Assembly (NCBI GenBank): GCA_905215665.1
Contig: CAJMQR010000019.1
Coordinates: 1-14,339 of the forward strand
Length of the DNA: 14,339 nt
Origin: an uncultured bacterium
GTDB lineage: Bacteria; Bacillota; Clostridia; Oscillospirales; Oscillospiraceae
Direction: 5' to 3'
Shown: positions 1 to 5,668 of the stretch, piece by piece
How positions within the stretch are numbered: position 1 is the first letter of the stretch
How the letters are laid out: each line of letters begins with the position of its first letter
Position numbers and translations under genes: made by a program
Notes under the pieces: generated by a model
The model's input: only the letters and a program-made list of their open reading frames with translations
Database searches by the model: none
Told to the model about the DNA's origin: nothing

Positions 1-165
1 CAGAATAGAAAATCATAGATACCCGTCTCATTATGATCTTCATATTAAAATGTTCATTCTGCCGAATGAAACATTTTAATTGAATATCAATATAAAGGGG
101 CAACGTGAACAGCGGTACCTTCCTAATATGAAACGAAGGTTTTTATTAAAAATTAGTATTACAAA
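1..165. other. AT-rich intergenic patch with nested inverted repeats
   Basis: I see no supported gene here. GC content is about 29% by count over the first 160 bases, against roughly 60% in the genes to the right. The main structure is an imperfect hairpin at 34-89. TGAT (34-37) pairs with ATCA (86-89), TTCA (39-42) with TGAA (81-84), ATTAAAATGTT (44-54) with AACATTTTAAT (70-80), and CATTC (55-59) with GAATG (64-68), around a TGCC loop. A shorter repeat, ATCATA (12-17) with TATGAT (32-37), shares bases with it and would be an alternative fold. Two reading frames stay open to the left edge: plus 2-79, and minus from 142 leftward. Both are too short and poorly signalled to call. The patch may be a remnant of transferred DNA, an IS or MITE end, or simply an AT-rich promoter region for a gene outside the window. 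Confidence 0.5.
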
Positions 166-168
166 CCG

Positions 169-207
169 AACGCCCTGCCGCTTTCCCAAATTGCGGCAGG
201 GCGTTTT
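169..207 (+). terminator. Hairpin with short T run reading rightward
   Basis: A perfect 13-bp stem (AACGCCCTGCCGC at 169-181, its complement at 193-205) encloses an 11-base loop. On the plus strand it ends in TTTT at 204-207, then GATC. On the minus strand the sequence after the stem is CGGTTTG, which is a poorer terminator. It would suit a plus-strand transcript entering from the left of the window, or act as a back-up stop for the pepF operon. The GC-rich stem with a short T run makes an intrinsic terminator likely but not certain. Confidence 0.55.
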
Positions 208-251
208 GATCTCTTGTTCTTTCCGATGTTCCCGCCGGTTTGCCGGAGGGC

Positions 252-289
252 AAAGACAGGGGCATGGCCGGTTTCCGGCCATGCCCCTG
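252..289 (-). terminator. Terminator of the flippase-pepF operon
   Basis: A perfect 15-bp stem (257-271 with 275-289) and a 3-base loop lie 8 bases beyond the pepF stop codon. On the minus strand the stem is followed by TCTTT (256-252), an imperfect but usable T run. The length of the stem and its place right after the stop make this the likely end of the operon. Confidence 0.7.
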
Positions 290-297
290 AAAAATCT

Positions 298-2061
298 TTA
301 GTTTTTCTCCAGCAGGCGCAGGAATTCATCGATGTCGCGGCTGATGGATTCCAAACTGCTCTCCCAGAAGCGCCGGTCGGTCAGGTCGATCCCCGCGATC
401 GCGGCGGCATCCTCGGCGCTCATAACGCTCGTCGCGTGCAGCAGCGCCTTATACTTCGGCACGAACGCAGCGCCCTCCTCGCGGTACCTGGCATACAGGC
501 CGCGGGCAAACAGGCCACCAAAGGCATAGGGGAAGTTGTAGAAGCTGAGAGAGCCGGAATAGTAATGGCTCTTGCACAGCCACATATACGGGTGCAGGAA
601 ATTCTGGTCCAGCCCGTCGCCATAGGCTTTTTTCTGCGCCTCCAGCATCATCTCGCACAGACGCTCGGCGGGGAGGAACTGCTCTTCCCGGTGCGCGAAG
701 ACCTCCGTTTCAAACAGATAGCGGCTGTAAATATCGCAGATGATCTGGCAGGCGTCCATGAGCTGAGACTCCAGAATCGCCAGGCGCTCGCCGTCCGTCT
801 GCGCGGCGGCATAGGCCGCGTTGTTGACGATGTTTTCATTGAAGGTGGAGGCCGTCTCCGCCACGGGCATGGAATATTCCTTGTTCAGTGGGCGGTGGTC
901 ATAGAGATTCACATTGTGGAAGGCGTGGCCCAGCTCGTGCGCCAGCGTGACGATGTCGGAATAGGTTCCGTCAAAATTCGTCAGGATACGGCTCTGGCGA
1001 ATGGATTGGATGCCCTGACAGAAGGCGCCGCCGACCTTCCCCTCGCGCGGGAAGAAATCGATCCAGTCGTGGTCAAAGGCCTCCTGCACCATGGCGCGCA
1101 GCGCTTCATCAAAGCCGCCGAAAAGACGCAGGAGCAGTTCCCGCGCATCCTCCACCGAGTATTTCCGGTTGTTTTCTCCCATAGGCGCGAACATGTCATA
1201 CCACGGCATCCCGTTTTCATGCCCCAGCGCCTTTGCCTTGCCGCGCAGATACGCCCAGAACTTCGGCAGGTATTCGTCTATCGCCGCAAACATGGCGTCG
1301 AGGGTTTTGCGCTCCATGCGCGCGTCGTAAAGCGCCCGCTGCAGGGGGGACTCATAGCCCCGCAGACGGCAGTCGTTGAGCATCTGCAGCTTGATGGAGT
1401 TGAGCGAAAAGGCCACCGGATCCGCAATTTTGGGATAGCACTTCAGCTCCGCCTCATAAGCCTCGCGGCGGGTTGCCGGATCGGGATCATAGGCAAGATT
1501 GCGGATGGCGGAGAGCGTCGTTGTCTTTCCGCGGAATTCCACCTGCACGGAGGAGGTCAGATAGGCCTGAAGTTCCTCCCACGCGCTGGCGCCGGAAAGA
1601 TCCATCCGCGCCATGATTTCCTCTTCCTTCTGCTCCAGAAGATACCGGCTGTCCTTCCGGATATTGGTCAGCAGATAGCGGTATTCCGTCAGAACAGGGT
1701 CGGAAGCGATGATTGCGTCCAGGTTTTCCTGCTTTGCCACAAACTGCCGGAAGGCGGTCTGCGCACCGACGATCTCCGCAAGCTTCCCCTTCAGGCGGCC
1801 GAAAACGGACGCGCTCTGCGTGTCCTTCGTGTCGGCAGCCTGACGGAGCCCTGCATAGATACCCAGACGCTCGGCCAGCTTCTCCAGTTCCTCCTGAAGC
1901 TCCAGCACGGCGCGGATCTCCGCCGCCGGCGCCGCACTGCCGAGGCAGGCGGTGCGTTCCTGATAGCGGGCGCAAAGCTCCTCCAGCTTTTTCCAGTCGG
2001 CAAGGAAGTGCTCATCCTCAAAGCCTGTGTAAAGCGCGTCCAGCGACCATTTGTAATCCAT
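298..2061 (-). CDS. pepF: M3 family oligoendopeptidase (PepF type)
   Basis: This is a zinc metallopeptidase that cuts short peptides, probably in the cytoplasm because no signal peptide is present. The 587-residue product matches the usual PepF length of about 560-600. The zinc site is clear: HELGH at residues 375-379 (in SDIVTLAHELGHAFH) and the third ligand Glu in PVAETASTF at about residue 402, the M3 arrangement. The N-terminal half is helical and charged, as expected for the lid domain. The start is the second ATG (2061): AGGAAG lies 8 nt before it but only 2 nt before the ATG at 2067. The gene follows the flippase-family gene after a 33-nt gap and no promoter is visible between them, so they are probably co-transcribed. 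The family is certain; the natural peptide substrates are unknown. Confidence 0.93.
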   Translation of the reverse strand: MDYKWSLDALYTGFEDEHFLADWKKLEELCARYQERTACLGSAAPAAEIRAVLELQEELEKLAERLGIYAGLRQAADTKDTQSASVFGRLKGKLAEIVGAQTAFRQFVAKQENLDAIIASDPVLTEYRYLLTNIRKDSRYLLEQKEEEIMARMDLSGASAWEELQAYLTSSVQVEFRGKTTTLSAIRNLAYDPDPATRREAYEAELKCYPKIADPVAFSLNSIKLQMLNDCRLRGYESPLQRALYDARMERKTLDAMFAAIDEYLPKFWAYLRGKAKALGHENGMPWYDMFAPMGENNRKYSVEDARELLLRLFGGFDEALRAMVQEAFDHDWIDFFPREGKVGGAFCQGIQSIRQSRILTNFDGTYSDIVTLAHELGHAFHNVNLYDHRPLNKEYSMPVAETASTFNENIVNNAAYAAAQTDGERLAILESQLMDACQIICDIYSRYLFETEVFAHREEQFLPAERLCEMMLEAQKKAYGDGLDQNFLHPYMWLCKSHYYSGSLSFYNFPYAFGGLFARGLYARYREEGAAFVPKYKALLHATSVMSAEDAAAIAGIDLTDRRFWESSLESISRDIDEFLRLLEKN

Positions 2062-2094
2062 CGTCATTACTTCCTTTCATGCTTGTTGCCGCCC

Positions 2095-3123
2095 TTATGC
2101 GGCGGTTTTCCCTGATCTTTTATGGCGCAGCACCCATGCCCAGGTCATCAGGCCGCAAATCGCCACGTTGCAGTAGAAGGAAATGCCGCGCGACAGCAGA
2201 TTAAAGCTGACGGCGTCGGAAAAATAGTTGCCGCAGATATCGACGAACAGCCAGTCCGCCGCGCCGACCGCGCCGGGCAGCGGCACGGCGTTCGAGCCGA
2301 GATAGACATGGCTCTGCCCGATGAAAATATCAAGCCAGTCCTTTTTTGCCCCGCCGAGCGCCAGAAAGACCAGCACCGGCACCATGAGCATGCAAATCCT
2401 CTGCCCCAGATTGAGCAGGAACGACCGTACAAGCATCCCCGTATTGCCGCGGACAGAACAGGCGCAGTTTTCATAGTTCTCAATCCAACCGTCCAGCTTT
2501 TTGCGTTTCTCCTCGGCGTTACGCAGGAGATGGAGCTTCGCCAGCAGGGAAATGCTCCAGTTGCAGATGGAAAGAACCATCTGCGGACGGAAAAGCAGCA
2601 GAATCAGCAGAACCGCCAGCGCGGCCTGAATGAGCGCGCCCAGCAGCACCAGCACCAGCGAAGCCGTGTGAAACTCCAGAAAGATGGACGGCCGCAGCAG
2701 CACGCACAGCAGGCTGACCAGGAACATCGCAACCTTATAAAGAATCAGATTCAGCAGCAGCGCGACGGACGCCACCTCCATGGGGATATCGTCCGTATAC
2801 ATGCAGTAGGCCGCGACGGGCTGCCCGCCGGAGGCCGAAGGCGTAATTGCGGAAAAAAACAGATCGGCCGCACAGAAGACCAGTCCATGATAAACCGGCC
2901 TGCGGTAGCCGAGACTGCTGCAAATCATGCGGAGGCTCATGCCCTCGCAGAAAATGATACCCAGCATGCATATGAACGCAGCGCCCAGAAGCCAGTGGTC
3001 CGAGTCGCAGCAGCACTGCCAAAAGCCGGAAAAGGAAAAGTCCTGGCTGGTGATCTGTACCAGCACGGTGACGACAGTCAGAAGAAGAAAGACCGCAAGC
3101 CATAACATCCGTTTTTTTGTCAT
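2095..3123 (-). CDS. YbhN/UPF0104-type flippase-like integral membrane protein
   Basis: This 342-residue protein has about eight predicted membrane segments (near residues 6-25, 44-62, 78-96, 114-143, 155-180, 235-257, 282-300, 312-334). It carries two signatures of the lysylphosphatidylglycerol synthase TM/flippase-like family: SAITPSASGGQPVAAY at 91-106, and PLPGAVGAADWLF at 281-293, where an acidic residue follows the proline-glycine turn. Relatives include YbhN and the membrane half of MprF, but the soluble lysyl-transfer domain is absent. A role in lipid or polyprenyl-linked substrate movement is inferred from the family only. The start ATG at 3123 overlaps the stop of a possible 15-codon ORF by ATGA. 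Its own ribosome binding site is weak (GGGGATGCTGCC before the ATG), so coupling to that ORF is plausible. An extended start at 3273 would lie upstream of the promoter and is unlikely. Confidence 0.85.
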   Translation of the reverse strand: MTKKRMLWLAVFLLLTVVTVLVQITSQDFSFSGFWQCCCDSDHWLLGAAFICMLGIIFCEGMSLRMICSSLGYRRPVYHGLVFCAADLFFSAITPSASGGQPVAAYCMYTDDIPMEVASVALLLNLILYKVAMFLVSLLCVLLRPSIFLEFHTASLVLVLLGALIQAALAVLLILLLFRPQMVLSICNWSISLLAKLHLLRNAEEKRKKLDGWIENYENCACSVRGNTGMLVRSFLLNLGQRICMLMVPVLVFLALGGAKKDWLDIFIGQSHVYLGSNAVPLPGAVGAADWLFVDICGNYFSDAVSFNLLSRGISFYCNVAICGLMTWAWVLRHKRSGKTAA

Positions 3124-3167
3124 GGCAGCATCCCCGTAAATCGTCCGTTTGTTTCTATATGTATCAT
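3120..3167 (-). CDS. Possible 15-codon leader ORF before the flippase gene
   Basis: The reading is MIHIETNGRFTGMLP followed by TGA. The ATG at 3167 has GGAGG exactly 8 nt upstream, the best ribosome binding site in this operon. The stop overlaps the ATG of the flippase gene in an ATGA junction. It begins about 20 nt downstream of the expected transcription start of a good promoter. I recognise no function. It may serve only to load ribosomes on to a gene whose own site is weak, or it may be a regulatory leader peptide. It could also be chance, but the spacing and overlap argue against that. Confidence 0.45.
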   Translation of the reverse strand: MIHIETNGRFTGMLP

Positions 3168-3189
3168 ATTGTTTTCCTCCATTTCCCGT

Positions 3190-3218
3190 AGTATAGCACG
3201 AAACGGCAGGTCTTGCAA
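3190..3218 (-). promoter_or_regulatory. Sigma-A-like promoter of the flippase-pepF operon
   Basis: On the minus strand TTGCAA (3218-3213), a 17-bp spacer and TATACT (3195-3190) are present. The predicted transcript starts near 3183, just before the GGAGG of the leader ORF. It lies immediately downstream of the mnmA terminator, which supports an independent transcription unit. Confidence 0.75.
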
Positions 3219-3222
3219 TCCC

Positions 3223-3257
3223 AAAAAGTCTCCGCGGCCGGCGAACCGGCTGCGGAG
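3223..3257 (-). terminator. Terminator of the gltX-mnmA operon
   Basis: A 12-position stem (3230-3241 with 3246-3257) encloses a tetraloop that reads TTCG on the minus strand. The stem has one A/C mismatch on that strand. It is followed by AC and then TTTTT (3227-3223). It sits 45 bases beyond the mnmA stop and ends just before the next promoter. Confidence 0.78.
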
Positions 3258-3269
3258 AGGAAAATTGCA

Positions 3270-3298
3270 GCAAATAGCCAGCTTAGGGCTTTATTTGC
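3270..3298 (-). other. Second hairpin right after the mnmA stop
   Basis: GCAAATA (3270-3276) pairs perfectly with TATTTGC (3292-3298). An inner GCC/GGC pairing is offset by a two-base bulge. On the minus strand it begins 3 bases after the mnmA stop codon and precedes the terminator proper. It lacks a direct T run, so it may protect the mRNA 3' end rather than stop transcription. Confidence 0.4.
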
Positions 3299-3301
3299 GG
3301 A

Positions 3302-4363
3302 TCAGAGGATGACGCCGCCGCCCAGCAGCGTGTCTCCGTCGTAGAGGACGGCCGCCTGTCCCGGCGTCACCGCCCGCTGCGGCTCGTCAAAGGTCAGACG
3401 GACGATTCCGCCGTCCGCGGGCTCTGCCCGGGTCCACCGTTCCGGCTGGCGGTAGCGGAGCTTCGCTTTGCAGCGGATCGCCTCCTGCGGCGCTTCCCCG
3501 GAGATCCAGCGGAACTGTCCCACCAGCACCTCACGCCGGTATAGCTCCTCCTCGTCTCCCAAAACCACCGTATTGCTCTCCGGGCAGATGCGGCAGACAT
3601 ACTTCTTCTCCGGCAAATGCAGCCCCAGTCCGCGGTGCTGGCCGATGGTGTAGCGGATGATTCCGTTGTGCCGGCCCAAAACCCTGCCGCTGCTGTCCAC
3701 AAAGTCGCCCGGCTCCGCCTTTTTCCCGGTGTGCAGCTCAATGACTGCGGCGTAATCTCCGTTCGGAACAAAGCAGATGTCCTGGCTGTCCGGCTTTTCC
3801 GCGTTCAGAAAACCGCTTTCCTCCGCGATCCGCCGTGTCTCCGCCTTGCAGAGACCGCCCAGCGGGAAAAGCGTGTGGGCAAGCTGCTCCTGCGTCATAT
3901 CGTAGAGGACATAGCTCTGATCCTTTGACGGATCAGCCGCCTTTTTCAGCAGGTATTTCCCATTTTCAAAGGTGATGCGGGCATAATGCCCCGTCGCCAC
4001 ATGGTCGCAGCCGAGCACCTTCGCGCGCTCAAAGAGCTTGTCGAATTTCATGTAGCGGTTGCAGTCGATGCAGGGATTCGGCGTGATTCCCCGGCAATAG
4101 CTGTCGATGAATTTTCCGATCACCTTTTCACGGAAGCTGTCGGAAAAATTAAACACATAGTAGGGCATCCCCAGCCGGCAGGCAACGCTTCTGGCGTCCT
4201 CCACATCGTCCAGAGAGCAGCAGGTATGCGCGCGGGAGATGCCCGCGTCCTCGTTCCCGTAGAGCTTCATCGTGCAGCCGATGCAGGTATGACCGCCGTC
4301 CGTGAGCAGCTTGGCGGCGACGCTGGAATCCACGCCGCCGCTCATGGCAACAAGCACCTTCAT
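3302..4363 (-). CDS. mnmA: tRNA-specific 2-thiouridylase MnmA
   Basis: This enzyme places sulfur on U34 of the Lys, Glu and Gln tRNAs, taking it from a persulfide relay and using ATP. The product has 353 residues, normal for the family. The PP-loop SGGVDSS is at residues 8-14. The two catalytic cysteines are present: C101 in NPCIDCNRYMKF (matching E. coli C102) and C197 in DSQDICFVP (matching C199). An extra C98 makes a CxxC with C101. GQHRGLGL at 241-248 is the usual central-domain motif, and the C-terminal beta-barrel is complete. The ATG at 4363 lies 1 nt after the stop of the HD-domain gene and has only a weak ribosome binding site, which suggests translational coupling. The gene is the last of the gltX operon and is followed by a terminator. 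gltX charges one of the tRNAs that MnmA modifies. Confidence 0.96.
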   Translation of the reverse strand: MKVLVAMSGGVDSSVAAKLLTDGGHTCIGCTMKLYGNEDAGISRAHTCCSLDDVEDARSVACRLGMPYYVFNFSDSFREKVIGKFIDSYCRGITPNPCIDCNRYMKFDKLFERAKVLGCDHVATGHYARITFENGKYLLKKAADPSKDQSYVLYDMTQEQLAHTLFPLGGLCKAETRRIAEESGFLNAEKPDSQDICFVPNGDYAAVIELHTGKKAEPGDFVDSSGRVLGRHNGIIRYTIGQHRGLGLHLPEKKYVCRICPESNTVVLGDEEELYRREVLVGQFRWISGEAPQEAIRCKAKLRYRQPERWTRAEPADGGIVRLTFDEPQRAVTPGQAAVLYDGDTLLGGGVIL

Positions 4364-4364
4364 T

Positions 4365-4922
4365 TCAGTCCACCGCCGGCGTGGCCCGCATGGCAAGGAT
4401 GGTGCGGGAGATAAGCTCGTCCAGTGTCCAGCCCAGCATCTCCGCGCCCCGCTCTATGACCTCGCGGGAGCAGCCCGCCGCGAAATTGGCGGTCTTGAAT
4501 TTCTTTTTCACGGATTTCAACTCAAGATCCTGCACGCTCTTCGACGGGCGCATCAGGGCCACCGCCCCGATCAGCCCGGTCAGCTCGTCCGTGGCATACA
4601 GAATCTTCTCCATGGTGTGTTCGGGACGGATGTCCACCGTGAGGCCGTAGCCGTGGCTCGCGGCGGCGTGAATGATGGCTTCGTCCAGTCCGGCCGCGCG
4701 CATCAGCTCCTGTTCCTTGACGCAGTGCTGCTCCGGAAAGCGTTCGAAGTCCAGATCATGCAGCAGGCCGACGACGCCCCAGAACTCCGCTTCGCCGCCA
4801 TAGCCCAGCTCCCGCGCGAAGTATTCCATCACGCCGGAGACAATCTGCGCGTGCTTCAGGTGGAAGGGTTCGGAATTGTATTGCTTCAGAAGCGCAAGGG
4901 CCTCTTCCTTTGTCGGTATCAT
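4365..4922 (-). CDS. HD-domain (HDIG-like) phosphohydrolase
   Basis: The product is 185 residues with a single HD domain and little else. The metal-ligand pattern is visible: H24 in HLKHAQ, the H55-D56 pair in GLLHDLDFERFPEQH, H85 and H90 in IIHAAASHGYG, and D112 in YATDELTG. Such short cytosolic HD proteins are annotated as predicted hydrolases acting on nucleotides or other phosphoesters; the substrate here cannot be read from the sequence. There is no GGDEF, receiver or RelA-like partner domain. The start ATG (4922) has AGGAGG with an 8-nt spacer; frames extended upstream lack a site and run into the preceding gene. It is followed 1 nt later by mnmA and preceded by a 112-bp gap after the CatA-like gene. 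Conservation of the link to mnmA would hint at a role in tRNA or nucleotide housekeeping, but that is inference. Confidence 0.87.
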   Translation of the reverse strand: MIPTKEEALALLKQYNSEPFHLKHAQIVSGVMEYFARELGYGGEAEFWGVVGLLHDLDFERFPEQHCVKEQELMRAAGLDEAIIHAAASHGYGLTVDIRPEHTMEKILYATDELTGLIGAVALMRPSKSVQDLELKSVKKKFKTANFAAGCSREVIERGAEMLGWTLDELISRTILAMRATPAVD

Positions 4923-5034
4923 CGTTCTGTCCTCCTGTTTTTTCGCATACGCGGCAGGCGGAAGGGCGCCGCCGCGCAGGTATTTTTTCCGCCTTCCGGC
5001 GGATTTACAATAAGGTGCCGCTGAATCTCGGCTG
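4923..5034 (-). other. 112-bp gap inside the gltX-mnmA operon with a small hairpin
   Basis: No gene or convincing promoter is seen here. On the minus strand the hairpin at 4988-5003 has a 6-bp stem (TCCGCC/GGCGGA) and a GGAA loop of the GNRA kind. It is followed by a run of A, not T, so it is not a standard terminator for the operon. A second, looser GC-rich repeat (GCGGC/GCCGC) lies between it and the HD gene. The hairpin could be an RNA processing or stability element between gene pairs. Confidence 0.4.
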
Positions 5035-5667
5035 TCAGAGCGGAAACTCCGCCGCGCGTCGCTCCAGTCCGGCAAAAAAGCGCGCCACGTGCAGTCCGTC
5101 CGCCAGCGCATGATGCACGGTCAGATTGACCGGCAGCAGGACGCGCTCGCCCTGGGAAAAGAATCTGCCGAAGGTGATGCGGGGATTGCTGTCGGCAGGC
5201 TGCGGTAACGGCAGGGAAAGCCCGGTAAAGGACAGCCACGGCAGGCTGGAGACAAACAGGAGGCTGTCGCCGTCCTCCCCGTCGTCTATGCACGGGGCGG
5301 CCTTGGCGCGCTCCACCTCCGCCTGCGCGTAGGGCAGAAACCGCGCAAAGGGCTGGCGGCAGTTCAGGCGGCAGTAGCAATAGCTGCCGTCCGGCAGGGC
5401 GACGGTGTGGGAGCTGTCGCACTGGGAATACTCCACCGCCGTGTCTCCCCGGATGCGGCGGCGCAGCTCCGGCACGTCGTTGGCGGCGTTGGCGGCGCAG
5501 TACAGCAGCGGCAGAAAAAAGGGCAGTCCCTCCCGGAGGGTCTTTTCGCGCAGCGGCGTGATGTCGCAGTTGGCGGTGACGGAGAGATAGGGGTTGGCCA
5601 TGGTGCGGAAATAGTCGAAGTGCGCCCGGCGGGGATCGCCGGTCAGGTCGAGCAGGCGCGGCTCCAT
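5035..5667 (-). CDS. CatA-like (chloramphenicol acetyltransferase family) O-acetyltransferase
   Basis: At 210 residues this matches the trimeric CAT family, which moves acetyl groups from acetyl-CoA. The catalytic motif HHxxxDG is intact: H186 is the catalytic His, D190 the structural Asp, in VHHALADGLHVARFF. The N-terminal HFDYFRT (16-22) and SVTANCDIT (29-37) align with the classic HFxxF and TVxxDIT segments. In PWLSFTGL (143-150) a glycine stands where CAT I and III have Ser148; from memory, clostridial CatP also has glycine there, so activity is not excluded. The start (5667) is 1 nt after the gltX stop, with GGAGAAG inside the gltX end, which implies coupling. The setting next to housekeeping tRNA genes, with no mobile element, suggests a chromosomal gene. 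Whether it acetylates chloramphenicol or another hydroxyl compound is unknown. Confidence 0.88.
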   Translation of the reverse strand: MEPRLLDLTGDPRRAHFDYFRTMANPYLSVTANCDITPLREKTLREGLPFFLPLLYCAANAANDVPELRRRIRGDTAVEYSQCDSSHTVALPDGSYCYCRLNCRQPFARFLPYAQAEVERAKAAPCIDDGEDGDSLLFVSSLPWLSFTGLSLPLPQPADSNPRITFGRFFSQGERVLLPVNLTVHHALADGLHVARFFAGLERRAAEFPL

Positions 5668-5668
5668 C

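Noticed and set aside
2..142. Partial genes at the left edge (plus 2-79, minus from 142 to the edge)
   Set aside because: The open frames are only 26 and 47 codons, in AT-rich DNA, without a good ribosome binding site or recognisable motif, so they could be chance; more sequence is needed to decide.
214..2115. Long plus-strand open frame (633 codons) opposite pepF
   Set aside because: It is the mirror of a GC-rich gene with intact M3 motifs; it has no ribosome binding site, shows no recognisable domain and runs past both ends of pepF.
2122..3105. Plus-strand 327-codon open frame opposite the flippase gene
   Set aside because: Its Gln/His/Arg-rich product is a mirror of hydrophobic codons, with no start signal.
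3124..3273. N-terminal extension of the flippase gene to 3273
   Set aside because: It would begin upstream of the TTGCAA-N17-TATACT promoter and inside the mnmA terminator region, and the added residues are not membrane-like.
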